DNA of 64,000 bases from JAHJQZ01 sp963667595 (GTDB lineage: Bacteria > Pseudomonadota > Alphaproteobacteria > Rhizobiales > Devosiaceae): NCBI GenBank assembly GCA_963667595.2, contig CAXXWD010000001.1, forward strand, positions 992,001-1,056,000, read 5' to 3'. Under the pieces are notes generated by a model. It did not search any database. It was given only the letters and a program-made list of their open reading frames with translations, and had not been told where the DNA came from. Below, piece after piece: positions 41,154 to 50,221 of the stretch; within the stretch, counting starts at the first letter, position 1; every line of letters begins with the position of its first letter. The position numbers were made by a program, and so were the translations under genes.

Positions 41154-41372
41154 GTTACGACGCTTGAAAGTATGCGCATTCGCGGCGGCGGTCCGCGATT
41201 TCTGAAGCTTTCCCGCTCGACTTTCTATCGCGAAGCAGATCTTTTGGATTGGCTCAAAGCCAATGTGAAAAGGTGCGACAGCACATCTGACTGTGCCTCT
41301 TGGCCCCAGTCCCTCAAAACAAACAAAAAAGCCCCGACGCTGGGGCCGGGGCGAAAGGAATTACACGAATGA
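41154..41372 (+). pseudogene. N-terminally truncated AlpA/excisionase-type HTH gene
   Basis: The frame reads TLESMRIRGGGPRFLKLSRS TFYREADLLDWL (split here), the second half of a MerR-like HTH_17 domain as in phage and island AlpA or excisionase proteins; compare WRVRGGGPCYSKIGRSVRY in the intact gene at 57,621. The first half of the domain is missing, so the break lies near 41,154. It marks the left border of the accessory region and suggests that a similar island once inserted here. Confidence 0.6.
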
Positions 41373-41457
41373 AGCCAATCAAGACCACCCTTATGGGCAA
41401 CGATAATTTCGAGCAGCTTGAAATGGTCTCGTCTTTCCGGACAGGTTGGTGGCTGAG

Positions 41458-41915
41458 TTAAGGTGTATCCGGGGCAATCTTCATGTCGCCAGTTTTTCGT
41501 CTCGCCCGGCCCGGTATACTTTTCTGGGCGTTCTGCCTTCAAGGGCGGAATGGGGCCGCTCTGTATTGTAACGGCGGCTGCCGAAAAACGGATATCTGGT
41601 GAAGGCTTTGTCGATGACCGTCATCACCGCCAGCGTCCCATCGTCGATCCCGATCGGTTCGTAATAGAACGCCGAGCGGCTCAGCCTCACCAGTCGGCAC
41701 TGCTGGCTGATACTCAGTTCGGGGTGATCGTGTCGGATCATCTGCTTTTTGTCGGCGGGGCTCATCGCTTGAGCCCTTGCGACAGCGAAGTGGGGACCGT
41801 GGCCCCAGTGGGGCCGCGCAATGCCTCAAGCGCGACCTTTGCCTTGAACTGGTCCGAAAACTTCCGGCGTTTCGCCATCTCGTATCCCTTCTGCGGGTTC
41901 GGGATACACCTTAAC
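41458..41915 (-). mobile_element. Deleted IS3-family remnant
   Basis: Ends carry the inverted repeat GTTAAGGTGTATCC (from 41,457) and its complement (to 41,915). On the minus strand a short OrfA start (MAKRRKFSDQFKAKVALEAL) stops early after LKR; it is followed by an OrfB frame in which the N-terminus (QMIRHDHPELSISQQCRLVR, SAFYYEP) is joined at YPFFGSRRYN to the C-terminal TERPHSALEGRTPRKVY. The DDE core is missing, so it cannot move by itself. No clear target duplication is seen. Confidence 0.8.
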
Positions 41916-42255
41916 CGACTGTCCGATTTCCCAGGATCCCTTCAGTCCCGAGAAGGAACGCAGTGACGGACGATCTGCAAAGCTAGACAGATGGGCCAAA
42001 AAGCCCGCTTCGAGTCAATGAAGCGTTCGGCCTTGCAAGATCCGATACAGCACAGCGAGCATACCCTACCACGTCAGTGCGGACAGATCCTTGATACCCT
42101 TAAGGGATCAATACCGCCAAACTCCGCCAATTGCAGATTCTGACCCTAGCGCCACACGTCTCCACGATGGCCACCCCCTCCTTGCGTGCTCTCCGGTGTG
42201 AAGCAGTTTTTGCATCTCGTCAAACGCGGGACATATCAAAAGGCTCTTGCATGTT
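41916..42255. other. Intergenic region without a recognisable gene
   Basis: About 340 bases between the IS remnant and the tetR operator. It includes the palindrome CCCTTAAGGG near 42,098 and no frame with family resemblance. Confidence 0.4.
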
Positions 42256-42288
42256 TTCGTAAACGCGTTTAGTGAACGTGTTCACGAA
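42256..42288. promoter_or_regulatory. Probable operator of the tetR-RND operon
   Basis: Two palindromes stand side by side: TAAACGCGTTTA (42,260-42,271, perfect) and GTGAACGTGTTCAC (42,272-42,285, one central mismatch). TTCGT and ACGAA flank them, so the 33 bases form one larger imperfect palindrome, a tandem-dimer layout. It lies 11 bases before the tetR start and should control the whole operon. Confidence 0.7.
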
Positions 42289-42298
42289 AGGAATCGCA

Positions 42299-42916
42299 AT
42301 GCCGAGACCCCCCCTATCGTCCGAAGATCTTGATGCAACGCGCAGCCGCTTGCTGGCAGCGACGGCAAGACTCATTGCAGAGAGCGGTTATTCAGCCTTT
42401 TCCATGCGGCTGCTTGCGCGGGAAGTTGGCCTCACAGCAGGCGCACTCTACCGCTACTTCCCAACCAAGCACGCCCTGCTGGTGGCATACTGGTCGGCGT
42501 CAATCGATGCGTTGCATAGCGAGGTGTCGCAAATTGCCGCCACCGTATCCGATCCGCACGCACGTCTTCTTGAGATAATGCGCGCCTATGTCGCCTTTGC
42601 CTGCGTGGATCGATCCCGTTTCCGCACCATGTTCCTCGAAAGCGATCACGGTGAACTCGGTGAGTTCGCCAAGAGTTCGGCTCTTCTCTCGCCCTTCAAC
42701 GTCTTCCGCGATCAGGTGGCAGCCGCCATCCAGACCGGTTTGCTGAAGCCAATGGCGCCGGATATCGCGGCGCAAATTCTCTGGGCAAGCGTCCACGGCG
42801 TTCTGGCTCTCGCGGAGAATATCGATCCGATCGACTTCGGGGATATCCCCACCCTTGCCGAGCTCGCAGCGCAAACCACACTTGCCGGCCTCTCCCAACC
42901 CGGACCTTCCGAATGA
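42299..42916 (+). CDS. TetR-family repressor of an efflux operon
   Basis: The 205-residue protein has an N-terminal HTH with TRSRLLAATARLIAESGYSA and REVGLTAGALYRYFPTKHAL (about residues 12-55) and a ligand-binding helical domain. TetR repressors of RND operons bind their own promoter and release it on binding a toxic compound. Its stop overlaps the start of the adaptor gene (ATGA), so the three genes are one unit. The ATG at 42,299 has AAAGGA upstream. Confidence 0.92.
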   Translation: MPRPPLSSEDLDATRSRLLAATARLIAESGYSAFSMRLLAREVGLTAGALYRYFPTKHALLVAYWSASIDALHSEVSQIAATVSDPHARLLEIMRAYVAFACVDRSRFRTMFLESDHGELGEFAKSSALLSPFNVFRDQVAAAIQTGLLKPMAPDIAAQILWASVHGVLALAENIDPIDFGDIPTLAELAAQTTLAGLSQPGPSE

Positions 42917-43989
42917 AACGACCCGCTTTTGTATGGATCCTGCCGCTCTGCTTGCTGCTACTCGCCGGGTGCGAGGAAAAATCGGCCATCCCGGAAAGCC
43001 CAAGGCCGGTGCGGATGGTTGCCGCCGAACTGATCGACGGGCGCCAGACGATGATGCAGACGGGCACGGTGACGCCGCGCCTCGAGACGGATCTCAGTTT
43101 CCAGGTGTCCGGCCGGCTGCTGCGCCGCGTTGTCGACGTCGGTATGCGAATCGGCAAGGGCGATCTCATCGCCGCCATCGACTCCAGCGATATCGAGAAT
43201 GAGGTGAAAACCGCCGAGGCCGAGCTCATCAGTTCCAACGCAGCCGCGACGGTGGCTCAGAGCAATCTCGATCGGCAGCGCTGGTTATTCGACCGCCAGA
43301 TCGTCGCCAAGATCAGCGTCGAAACCGCCGAGTCCGACTGGAAGGCGGCCGCAGCAAAGCGAGACGCGGCGAAGGCGACGCTGGCGAACGCACGTAACAA
43401 GCTTGGCTACGCCGATCTCAGGTCGACCGTGTCCGGTGTCGTCACCGCCGTGGGTGTCAACGCGGGACAGGTGGTCGGCGCCGGGCAGATGGTGGTCCGT
43501 GTCGCCTCCGACGCGCAAAAGGATGCGACCTTCGACGTCGCCGAAAGCGTCGTCAACACGGTGTCGCCCGATGTGTCGGTGCGCGTCACCCTGCTCGCCG
43601 ACCCTTCGGTTTCCACCATTGGCAAGGTGCGCGAGGTCAGTCCATCGGCTGACGACGCCACCCGTTCTTATCGAATCAAGGTTGCGCTTGCCGATGCCAC
43701 CGAAGCCATGAACCTCGGGGCAACGGTGACCGGTTCCATCATGGTGCCCGGAGTGCCGGTGGTGAAGCTTCCCGCGGCATCGATCAGCAGCACGGACGGC
43801 GAGCCGGCAGTGTTCGTGGTTGATCCGGTGACCGGTCGCCTATCGCTGAAACCAGTGATGGTCGACCGCTACGACCAGGACGATGTCCTGATTTCCGCCG
43901 GACTCGACGCTGGTGAGAAGGTGGTCGTCGCCGGTATCAGCAAGCTGAGGCCCGGCCAGATTGTCTCGCTGGAAGGAGCCACGCCGTGA
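42913..43989 (+). CDS. RND efflux periplasmic adaptor (lipoprotein)
   Basis: The 358-residue protein has a lipoprotein signal (LLLLAGC, Cys20), a membrane-proximal part, the lipoyl halves around FQVSGRLLRRVVDVGMRIGK and LGYADLRSTVSGVVTAVGVN, a coiled-coil hairpin between them (about 95-160) and a beta-barrel domain. Such adaptors connect the inner-membrane pump to an outer-membrane channel. No TolC-like gene follows, so the channel must be encoded elsewhere. Start overlaps the tetR stop and its own stop overlaps the pump start (GTGA). Confidence 0.92.
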   Translation: MKRPAFVWILPLCLLLLAGCEEKSAIPESPRPVRMVAAELIDGRQTMMQTGTVTPRLETDLSFQVSGRLLRRVVDVGMRIGKGDLIAAIDSSDIENEVKTAEAELISSNAAATVAQSNLDRQRWLFDRQIVAKISVETAESDWKAAAAKRDAAKATLANARNKLGYADLRSTVSGVVTAVGVNAGQVVGAGQMVVRVASDAQKDATFDVAESVVNTVSPDVSVRVTLLADPSVSTIGKVREVSPSADDATRSYRIKVALADATEAMNLGATVTGSIMVPGVPVVKLPAASISSTDGEPAVFVVDPVTGRLSLKPVMVDRYDQDDVLISAGLDAGEKVVVAGISKLRPGQIVSLEGATP

Positions 43990-46900
43990 CCGATCTGCCG
44001 TCGTCCGAGCGGACCAACCGCCGTTTCAACCTGTCGGCCTGGGCGCTTGAACAACAGACGCTCGTCATCTTTTTGATGCTGATGATGCTTGCCGCCGGGG
44101 TCTATAGCTATTTTCACCTCAGCCGAAACGAAGACCCGCCCTTTACCATCAAGACCATGGTCGTCTCAGCCATCTGGCCGGGCGCGACGGTGACCGACAC
44201 CACCAACCTTCTCACCGACAAGATTGAGGAGAAGCTGGAGGAGACACCCTGGCTCGATCGTCTCGACAGCTACACGCGGAGCGGCGAGGCGGTGGTCATG
44301 GTCAATCTTCGCGACGAGACGCCGGCGGTCGAGGTGGCGGGCATCTGGTACCAGGTCCGCAAGAAGGTTGCCGATCTCGCCCCCTCGCTGCCAAGTGGCA
44401 TTTCCGGGCCGTTCTTCAACGACGAGTTCGGCGACACCTTCGGCACCATCTATGCCTTTACCGCCGAAGGATTTTCCGACCGCGAGCTTCGGGATCGCGT
44501 CAATGACATTCGCAAGGATCTCCTGGAGACGCCCGATGTCGGCAAGGTTCAGTTGATCGGCGCCCAGGAGGAACAGATCGATGTCACCTTCCTGCCGGCA
44601 AAGCTCGCCGCCTATGGAATCGACCCGGAAAAGGTGATGGCGGCGCTCGGCGCGCAGAACGCCGTGACGCCGGTCGGCATCATTCGCTATCCCGATGAGA
44701 AGGTATCCTTGCGCGTCAGCGGCGCCTTTGCCTCCGAGGACAGTCTGAGGTCTGTGACGCTGCATCTCGACGACCATTTCGTGCTGCTGTCAGATCTTGC
44801 CACCATCGCCCGTGGTCCGGCCGATCCGCCATCGCCGCTGTTCCGCTACAATGGCGAGAAGGCGCTCGGCCTTGCCATTTCCATGGCGCCAACCGGCAAT
44901 ATCACGACATTTGGCGCGGCCCTCAAAGAGCGAATGGCCCGCATCGAGGCCCAGTTGCCCTATGGCATTGATGTTCACCTTGTCGCCGATCAGTCGACGG
45001 TGGTGCGAAGCGCCGTCAATGGCTTCGTGAAGGTTTTGGCCGAAGCAATCGCCATCGTTCTTGCCGTATCCTTCCTGTCGCTCGGCGCGCGTGCCGGACT
45101 GGTCGTCACCTTTTCCATTCCGCTTGTATTGGCCATGACCTTTATCGGGATGCAGCTCTTCGGCATCGGCTTACAGCGCATCTCGCTCGGCGCGCTGATC
45201 ATTTCGCTCGGTCTTTTGGTGGACGACGCGATGATCACGGTGGAGGCGATGGTTTCCCGTCTCGAACTCGGATGGGAACGAACACGGGCGGCAACCTACG
45301 CCTATGAATCGACGGCCTTTCCCATGCTCACCGGCACGCTGGTCACGATTGCCGGCTTCCTGCCGGTCGGCTTTGCCGCCTCGACCGCCGGCGAATATTG
45401 CTACTCCCTGTTCCTGGTCGTGCTGATCTCGCTCATGTCGTCGTGGATCGTCGCGGTGGTATTTTCGCCGCTTATTGGAATGTGGATACTGCCAAAGCGG
45501 ATTGCCGCATCCGGTCATGGCGAGGGGCACCTTTCACGCTTTTACGCCAAGGCCGTCGAGCGGCTGGTCGATCACGGTCTGACGACGGGGATCGTCGCGC
45601 TCGTGCTGCTCGGGCTGTCCATCTATGGTGTGACCAAGCTGCAGCAGCAGTTCTTCCCGCTCTCCGATCGCCCTGAGCTGTTGGTCGATCTTTCCTTGCC
45701 GCAGAACGCTTCGCTGGAGGCTACCGATCGTGCCACCGCGCGCGTCGAGGCGGTGCTGCGCGCCGACCCCGATGTCGATCTCTTCTCGACCTATATCGGC
45801 TCGGGCGCCATCCGCTTCTATTTGCCGATGGACGTGCTGTTGGACAACGACAACATCTCGGAAATTGTCGTGGTCACCAAGGGAGCCGAGCAAAGGGACG
45901 CGCTCAAGGCCAGGCTGGAGGCCGCTTTCAAGGCCGACTTCCGCGACATCACGGCCCGCGTCAGCCAGCTGGAACTGGGGCCGCCGGTCGGCTGGCCCGT
46001 CAAGTATCGCGTCACAGGCCCCGACATTGCCAAGGTGCGCGACTATGCGATGCAGCTCGCCAATCTCGTGGCCGAGAGTCCACTCAGCCGGGGTGTCACG
46101 CTGACATCCGGAGAGCCGCAGAAGGTAGTGCAGATCAACGTCGACCAGACGGAAGCACGCGCCGCCGGCCTGTCGTCCCAGGATATCGCCAGCACGCTGG
46201 CCGTCGTCTTCTCGGGAACCACGGTGACCGAAGTCCGTGACGGCGATCGTTTCGTGCCGGTGGTGGTGCGGGCGACGCCGAAGGCCCGGCGCGATATTGG
46301 CACCATCGCCAATCTGCAAATCACCAGCGCGAACGGCCGCAGCATCCCGTTGCGACAGGTCGCGACGCTCACCTATGGCATCGAGGATCCCATCGTCTGG
46401 CGGCGGCAGCGCGAGCCGATCATCACCGTCCAGGCCGATACCGTTGCCGGCGCCGAGGCGTCGACCGTAGTCGACGATCTCCGGCCGGCGATCGACCAAT
46501 TCAAGGCCGGTTTGCCACGCGGCTATGACGTTGCGGTAGGAGGCACGGTGGAGGAAGCGAGCAAGGGCAATCAATCGGTTTTCGCCGTGGTGCCGATGAT
46601 GCTCGCTGCCATGGTCACGCTCCTTATGCTGCAGCTCAGGAGCTTCACGCGAACGGGTATTGCCCTGATGATGGCGCCCTTCGGCTTGATCGGCGTGGTC
46701 GGCGCCATGCTGCTGTCGGGCAGCGCCATGGGGTTCGTCGCCCAACTCGGGGTTATCGCGCTGGCCGGCATGATCATCCGCAACGCGGTGATCCTCATTC
46801 AAGAGGTCGAGAACAATCGGGCGGCGGGGCTCGACACCCGCGAAGCGGTGACCCGAGCCGCCCGCAACCGGTCGCGCCCCATCCTGTTGACCGCGCTCGC

Positions 46901-47102
46901 CGCCATCCTCGGCATGCTGCCCATCTCGCTCGAGACTTTCTGGGGCCCGATGGCCTTCGCCATCATCGGTGGCATGACAGCGGCCACGGTGCTGACGCTG
47001 ACCCTGCTGCCGGCGGTGCTGTTCACCCTGACAAGCTTCGAGAAACGGCGAAAAAAGGGAAAGCAGGCCGTGCCTTCCGCCAAAGCAATGGAACAAGGTT
47101 AA
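43986..47102 (+). CDS. RND-family efflux pump (AcrB-like)
   Basis: The 1038-residue protein has the RND layout of twelve membrane helices with two large periplasmic loops (about 35-340 and 560-870). The fourth helix carries LGLLVDDAMI with the paired aspartates of the proton relay. Such pumps export drugs, dyes or detergents with protons. The closest types, judged by the start (TFSYFHLSRNEDP region) and by the lack of a third gene, are the smaller AcrB/MdtB-like exporters; the substrate is unknown. The start is a GTG coupled to the adaptor gene. Confidence 0.93.
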   Translation: MTDLPSSERTNRRFNLSAWALEQQTLVIFLMLMMLAAGVYSYFHLSRNEDPPFTIKTMVVSAIWPGATVTDTTNLLTDKIEEKLEETPWLDRLDSYTRSGEAVVMVNLRDETPAVEVAGIWYQVRKKVADLAPSLPSGISGPFFNDEFGDTFGTIYAFTAEGFSDRELRDRVNDIRKDLLETPDVGKVQLIGAQEEQIDVTFLPAKLAAYGIDPEKVMAALGAQNAVTPVGIIRYPDEKVSLRVSGAFASEDSLRSVTLHLDDHFVLLSDLATIARGPADPPSPLFRYNGEKALGLAISMAPTGNITTFGAALKERMARIEAQLPYGIDVHLVADQSTVVRSAVNGFVKVLAEAIAIVLAVSFLSLGARAGLVVTFSIPLVLAMTFIGMQLFGIGLQRISLGALIISLGLLVDDAMITVEAMVSRLELGWERTRAATYAYESTAFPMLTGTLVTIAGFLPVGFAASTAGEYCYSLFLVVLISLMSSWIVAVVFSPLIGMWILPKRIAASGHGEGHLSRFYAKAVERLVDHGLTTGIVALVLLGLSIYGVTKLQQQFFPLSDRPELLVDLSLPQNASLEATDRATARVEAVLRADPDVDLFSTYIGSGAIRFYLPMDVLLDNDNISEIVVVTKGAEQRDALKARLEAAFKADFRDITARVSQLELGPPVGWPVKYRVTGPDIAKVRDYAMQLANLVAESPLSRGVTLTSGEPQKVVQINVDQTEARAAGLSSQDIASTLAVVFSGTTVTEVRDGDRFVPVVVRATPKARRDIGTIANLQITSANGRSIPLRQVATLTYGIEDPIVWRRQREPIITVQADTVAGAEASTVVDDLRPAIDQFKAGLPRGYDVAVGGTVEEASKGNQSVFAVVPMMLAAMVTLLMLQLRSFTRTGIALMMAPFGLIGVVGAMLLSGSAMGFVAQLGVIALAGMIIRNAVILIQEVENNRAAGLDTREAVTRAARNRSRPILLTALAAILGMLPISLETFWGPMAFAIIGGMTAATVLTLTLLPAVLFTLTSFEKRRKKGKQAVPSAKAMEQG

Positions 47103-47388
47103 AGCACATGACCGGCGCCACCCGTCTCATTTTATGCCGAGAGCAAGACATGGACAGACGGCACAACTGACTTCACCGAGGTAAATGAGTGGCGCAGCGT
47201 CCTTCGTGGCGTCAATATTAACGGGAGATCCAAAGACTCGATCCCGTTGACGATGTCGGACTGTGCAGCGACGAGGAAGCCACAGACGTTCTCGATGGCA
47301 TCACAAATCTAGCGAGGGATGACCGGCTCTAGGCTAGAAAGAGCCGCGTCTGAAAGGCTATCTTTGGGCGCTTAATCAAACAGAAGGC
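47103..47388. other. Intergenic region without a recognisable gene
   Basis: About 285 bases between the efflux operon and the tRNA-Arg fragment. No frame resembles a known protein; it may be worn remnant DNA of the island. Confidence 0.35.
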
Positions 47389-47438
47389 TGGTGATCCCGG
47401 CAAGATTCGAACTCACGACCCTCAGATTAGGAATCTGA
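47389..47438 (-). tRNA. 3' fragment of tRNA-Arg (anticodon CCT), not a complete gene
   Basis: On the minus strand the anticodon arm TCAGA-TTCCTAA-TCTGA, a variable loop, a T arm with TTCGAAT and a 3' end GATCACCA are present. Acceptor 5' strand and D arm are absent. Such 3' halves are the usual trace of integrase attachment sites. The IS3 element begins 22 bases away and may have removed the other half. Confidence 0.75.
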
Positions 47439-47477
47439 CTTCTCGGATTTGCAGCAGCCTGAATAGCCCCGAGTTTT

Positions 47478-48391
47478 CTAGACGCCCTCGGTGCTCATTC
47501 TCTGCTGCCGTTCGAACTCGACGGGAGGCAGCATTCCGTTCCTGACGTGCTTGCGTATTGGGTTGTAGAACATCTCGATGTAATCGAACACGTCCTGCCG
47601 GGCTTCTGCGCGGGTTTTGTAGGCCCGGCGCCGTATCCGTTCCCGCTTGAGCAGGTTGAAGAAGCTCTCGGCGACGGCGTTGTCGTGGCAGTTGCCGCGG
47701 CGGCTCATCGAGTGTTCCAGGTTGTGATGCTTGAGGAATGCAGCCCAGTCCATGCTGGTGAACTGGGAGCCCTGGTCCGAGTGGATCAGCACCTTGCCCT
47801 TCGGCTTCCGTCTCCACACCGCCATCAGCAATGCCTGTAGGACCACGTCCGTGGTCTGGCGGCTCTGCATCGACCATCCGACGACACGCCGGGAATAAAG
47901 ATCGATGACGACCGCCAGGTAGGCGAAGCCTTCCAGCGTCCGGATATAAGTGATGTCTGTCACCCAGGCCCGATCAGGGACTTCTACGTCGAACTGCCGG
48001 TCCAGCGTGTTGTCGACGACGACCGAAGGCTTGCCACCATAGCTTCCCGGCCGGCGCTTGTAGCCGATCTGGGCCTTGATCCCGGCCAGTCTTGCCAGTC
48101 GTGCAACCCGGTTCGGGCAACAGGTCTCTCCCTGATCAAGAAGATCATCGTGGAGCTTGCGATAGCCATAGACCTTGCCGCTGTCATGCCAGGCTGCCCT
48201 GATGAGCTCGGTCTGCCGGACATCCTCCTCCGCTCGCTTGCTCAGCGGGGTCTTCAGCCAGGCATAGAAGCCACTGGGTTGGATGCGCAGGCACCGACAC
48301 ATCGCACGCACCGAAAACAGCGGGCGATGCTCGGCAACGAACGCGTATCTCACTTTGCATCCTTGGCGAAATACGCGGTCGCTTTTTTTAG
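47478..48391 (-). CDS. IS3-family transposase OrfB (DDE)
   Basis: The frame carries the DDE catalytic set of IS3 integrase-like transposases: first Asp in WVTDITYIRTLEG, second in LIHSDQGSQFTS, and Glu in NAVAESFFNLLK. The N-terminal half has the HTH_21 part (YGYRKLHDDLL). It is made by -1 slippage from OrfA at the A7 run; the frame is open upstream of that run to 48,497, but that part overlaps OrfA. Intact, so the element may still be active. Confidence 0.9.
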
Positions 48392-48619
48392 GATGTCGCG
48401 CTCCTCGGTGACGCGCGTCAGCTCCTTCTTCAGTCGTCGAATCTCGGCATCCTTGCCATCGTCGGCCGACCCCGCCGCCGAAAACCTCCTCTTCCACTCG
48501 TAGAGCGAGTGCGGGCTGACCCCGAGACGCTTCGAAACCTCCGCAACCGGATAGCCCCGTTCGGTGATCTGTGCCACCGCGTCCCGCTTGAACTCGTCAC
48601 TGAAGTTGGCTTTGCCCAT
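48350..48619 (-). CDS. IS3-family transposase OrfA
   Basis: The 89-residue protein has an HTH (VAQITERGYPVAEVSKRLGV SPHSLYEW region, about 15-42) and a C-terminal leucine zipper (LKKELTRVTEERDILKKA). OrfA binds the ends of the element and, fused to OrfB by frameshift, forms the transposase. Confidence 0.92.
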   Translation of the reverse strand: MGKANFSDEFKRDAVAQITERGYPVAEVSKRLGVSPHSLYEWKRRFSAAGSADDGKDAEIRRLKKELTRVTEERDILKKATAYFAKDAK

Positions 48620-48678
48620 CTTGGCCTCCTTGCCTTAAAATTAGGGAAGAAGGCGTCTACGAATCTAGGGGCTATTCA

Positions 48679-49934
48679 GTGAGCCGGAACAGATTGGTCT
48701 GGCGATGATGTTCAAGATCGCTGCGGACAAGAGTATTCGCGACATGATCCAGAACGCGAATCCACGCCATCTCGAAGAAGAAATAATCGATCTGCCAACT
48801 CGTATCTTCGGCAAGGTGGCCAAGGTAGACGAAGCCGGCGACACCACAGGATTTCGCACGCGCGTTTCGTTCGGATGGGCCGAACTACAGAATAACAGTC
48901 ACAAGACACTCGAATGCCACGTCATTGCTGCCCGTCCCAAGCCCGGTTTTGTTCCTTCATATGTGCGGCAAAAGGATTTCGCCGATGCAAGCGGCACAAA
49001 ACTGTTGGAGTGGAATCTTACAAACAAGAATGGCGCCAATCTTCTCGATAAGGATGGGAACCCAAAAAAAGAAAAGGCTCAATACCGATCCTACATGGAT
49101 TGGAATGAACAGAAGGAACAAATCCGCGGCTGGAAGCGCTATCCGGTGCGTGCGACGGATGAAATGCCGTCTGAAGGCAGCGGTGACAGTTCTTCAGTGC
49201 TCTGCCCGATACGGGGAAATCCGAATGGAACGGGCGGCTACGAAGAGCTGAGTTTCAAAGGCCGTATCCGCTATCATAATTTGCACGAGATTGAGCTTGG
49301 CGCACTTATCTGGGCCTTGAGCTGGAACAATAACGAAGCTCTGCGCCACAGTCTCGGAATGGGCAAGCCCTTCGGCTGGGGGCAGGTGAAAATCACGCTG
49401 GACCATGCTCCTGAAAACGCTTCCGATGCTTTTGTCGCTGCCATGGAAAAAGCGCTGCCGGGGTGGAAGGACAAGGTGCAAATCCAGCGCTTGCGTGCCA
49501 TGGCCGATCCGGAACTCGGCCACCAGCGCTATGAAACCCACCTCAAACAGATGATCCTCAATCCGGATGCGAACATCAACGAGTTTGTCGACGCCAAGAA
49601 GGCGTTGGCGGTTCTTCCGGAATACTTGGCTCCCACCGAAACCAGCGCTGTGACTCCGGGCATGAAGACATCGGCCAAAGACTATAAGGCGCAGCAAAAT
49701 CGCGGGAGCGGGATGAACCGATCTGCCCCTCCGAGAAGACCACCGCCGCTGCCAGCCGAGCCGCAGGGGGAAGTCCAATTCCCTATAGGAGCCGAAGTCG
49801 TTTTCAACGGAAAGCGCTTCAGGGTTGTTGGCGTGTTCGGTCAGAATCGGAGGATCCAGAGCATCGACGAGCCGACTGCGCTTTCAAAGAACGTCAGTTA
49901 TAGAGCGTTGAGGCTGGCGCCCGCGAACCCATGA
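48679..49934 (+). pseudogene. CRISPR RAMP (Cas7-like, TIGR03986-type) protein, 5' end cut off by IS3
   Basis: The frame runs in from the IS3 end (upstream codons EPEQIGLA are in frame) and the first Met is at 48,705, so the N-terminus is lost. It shows the RAMP core: LPTRIFGKVAKV with the following RTRVSFGWAEL, then GRIRYHNLHEIELGALIWAL and the glycine-rich LGMGKPFGWGQVKI. The C-terminal 120 residues are a proline-rich linker plus a small beta domain (FPIGAEVVFNGKRFRVVGVF). Related proteins are parts of type III effector complexes that bind crRNA. It ends in a 4-base overlap with csx16. Without an N-terminus the protein is unlikely to work. Confidence 0.75.
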
Positions 49935-50221
49935 CCACGTATTTCGTCACCAGACACCCAGGCGCGCTGGAATGGGCGCTGAAGCGGGGGGTGAAGGCGA
50001 CAAGACTCGTCCATCTCGATGTCGATCGCATCCGACCGGGCGACAGCGTCATTGGCAATCTGCCGGTCAATGTCGCAGCCGAGGTCTGCACCTGTGGTGG
50101 CCGCTACCTGCATTTGTCCATGACTGTTCCAGCCGAGGAGAGGGGGCGTGAGCTGTCGGTGGACGAGATGGAACGTTTCGGGGCATTTTTGGAGGAGTAC
50201 AAGATATGCAAGCCGTCGTAG
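49931..50221 (+). CDS. csx16: CRISPR-associated protein Csx16 (VVA1548 family)
   Basis: The 96-residue protein begins TTYFVTRHPGALEWALKRGV, the clear signature of Csx16, with conserved His-Pro-Gly and a Trp. The Csx16 family is linked to type III systems and is a proposed ring nuclease that removes cyclic oligoadenylates made by Cas10, switching off ancillary effectors; that role is from recent family work, not from this sequence. Start overlaps the RAMP stop (ATGA). A cyclase (Cas10) is missing here. Confidence 0.88.
   Translation: MTTYFVTRHPGALEWALKRGVKATRLVHLDVDRIRPGDSVIGNLPVNVAAEVCTCGGRYLHLSMTVPAEERGRELSVDEMERFGAFLEEYKICKPS

Larger units (their letters stand above)
47460..48678 (-). mobile_element. 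Complete IS3-family insertion sequence
   Basis: The element is bounded by inverted repeats TGAATAGCCCC...TAGACGCC at the left (from 47,460) and its match at the right (to 48,678), about 26 bp with a divergent middle. It has OrfA and OrfB overlapping with an A7 slippery run at 48,383-48,389, typical for a programmed -1 frameshift that makes the OrfAB transposase. I see no matching target duplication: GCC precedes and GTG follows. The element cuts the RAMP gene on its right, so it may have arrived with a deletion of DNA. Confidence 0.92.

Noticed and set aside
47389..47438. A complete tRNA-Arg gene
   Set aside because: No D arm or acceptor 5' strand can be formed from the adjoining bases, so only a 3' fragment is reported.
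47450..48690. Target-site duplication of the complete IS3 element
   Set aside because: The three to four bases at the two sides do not match.
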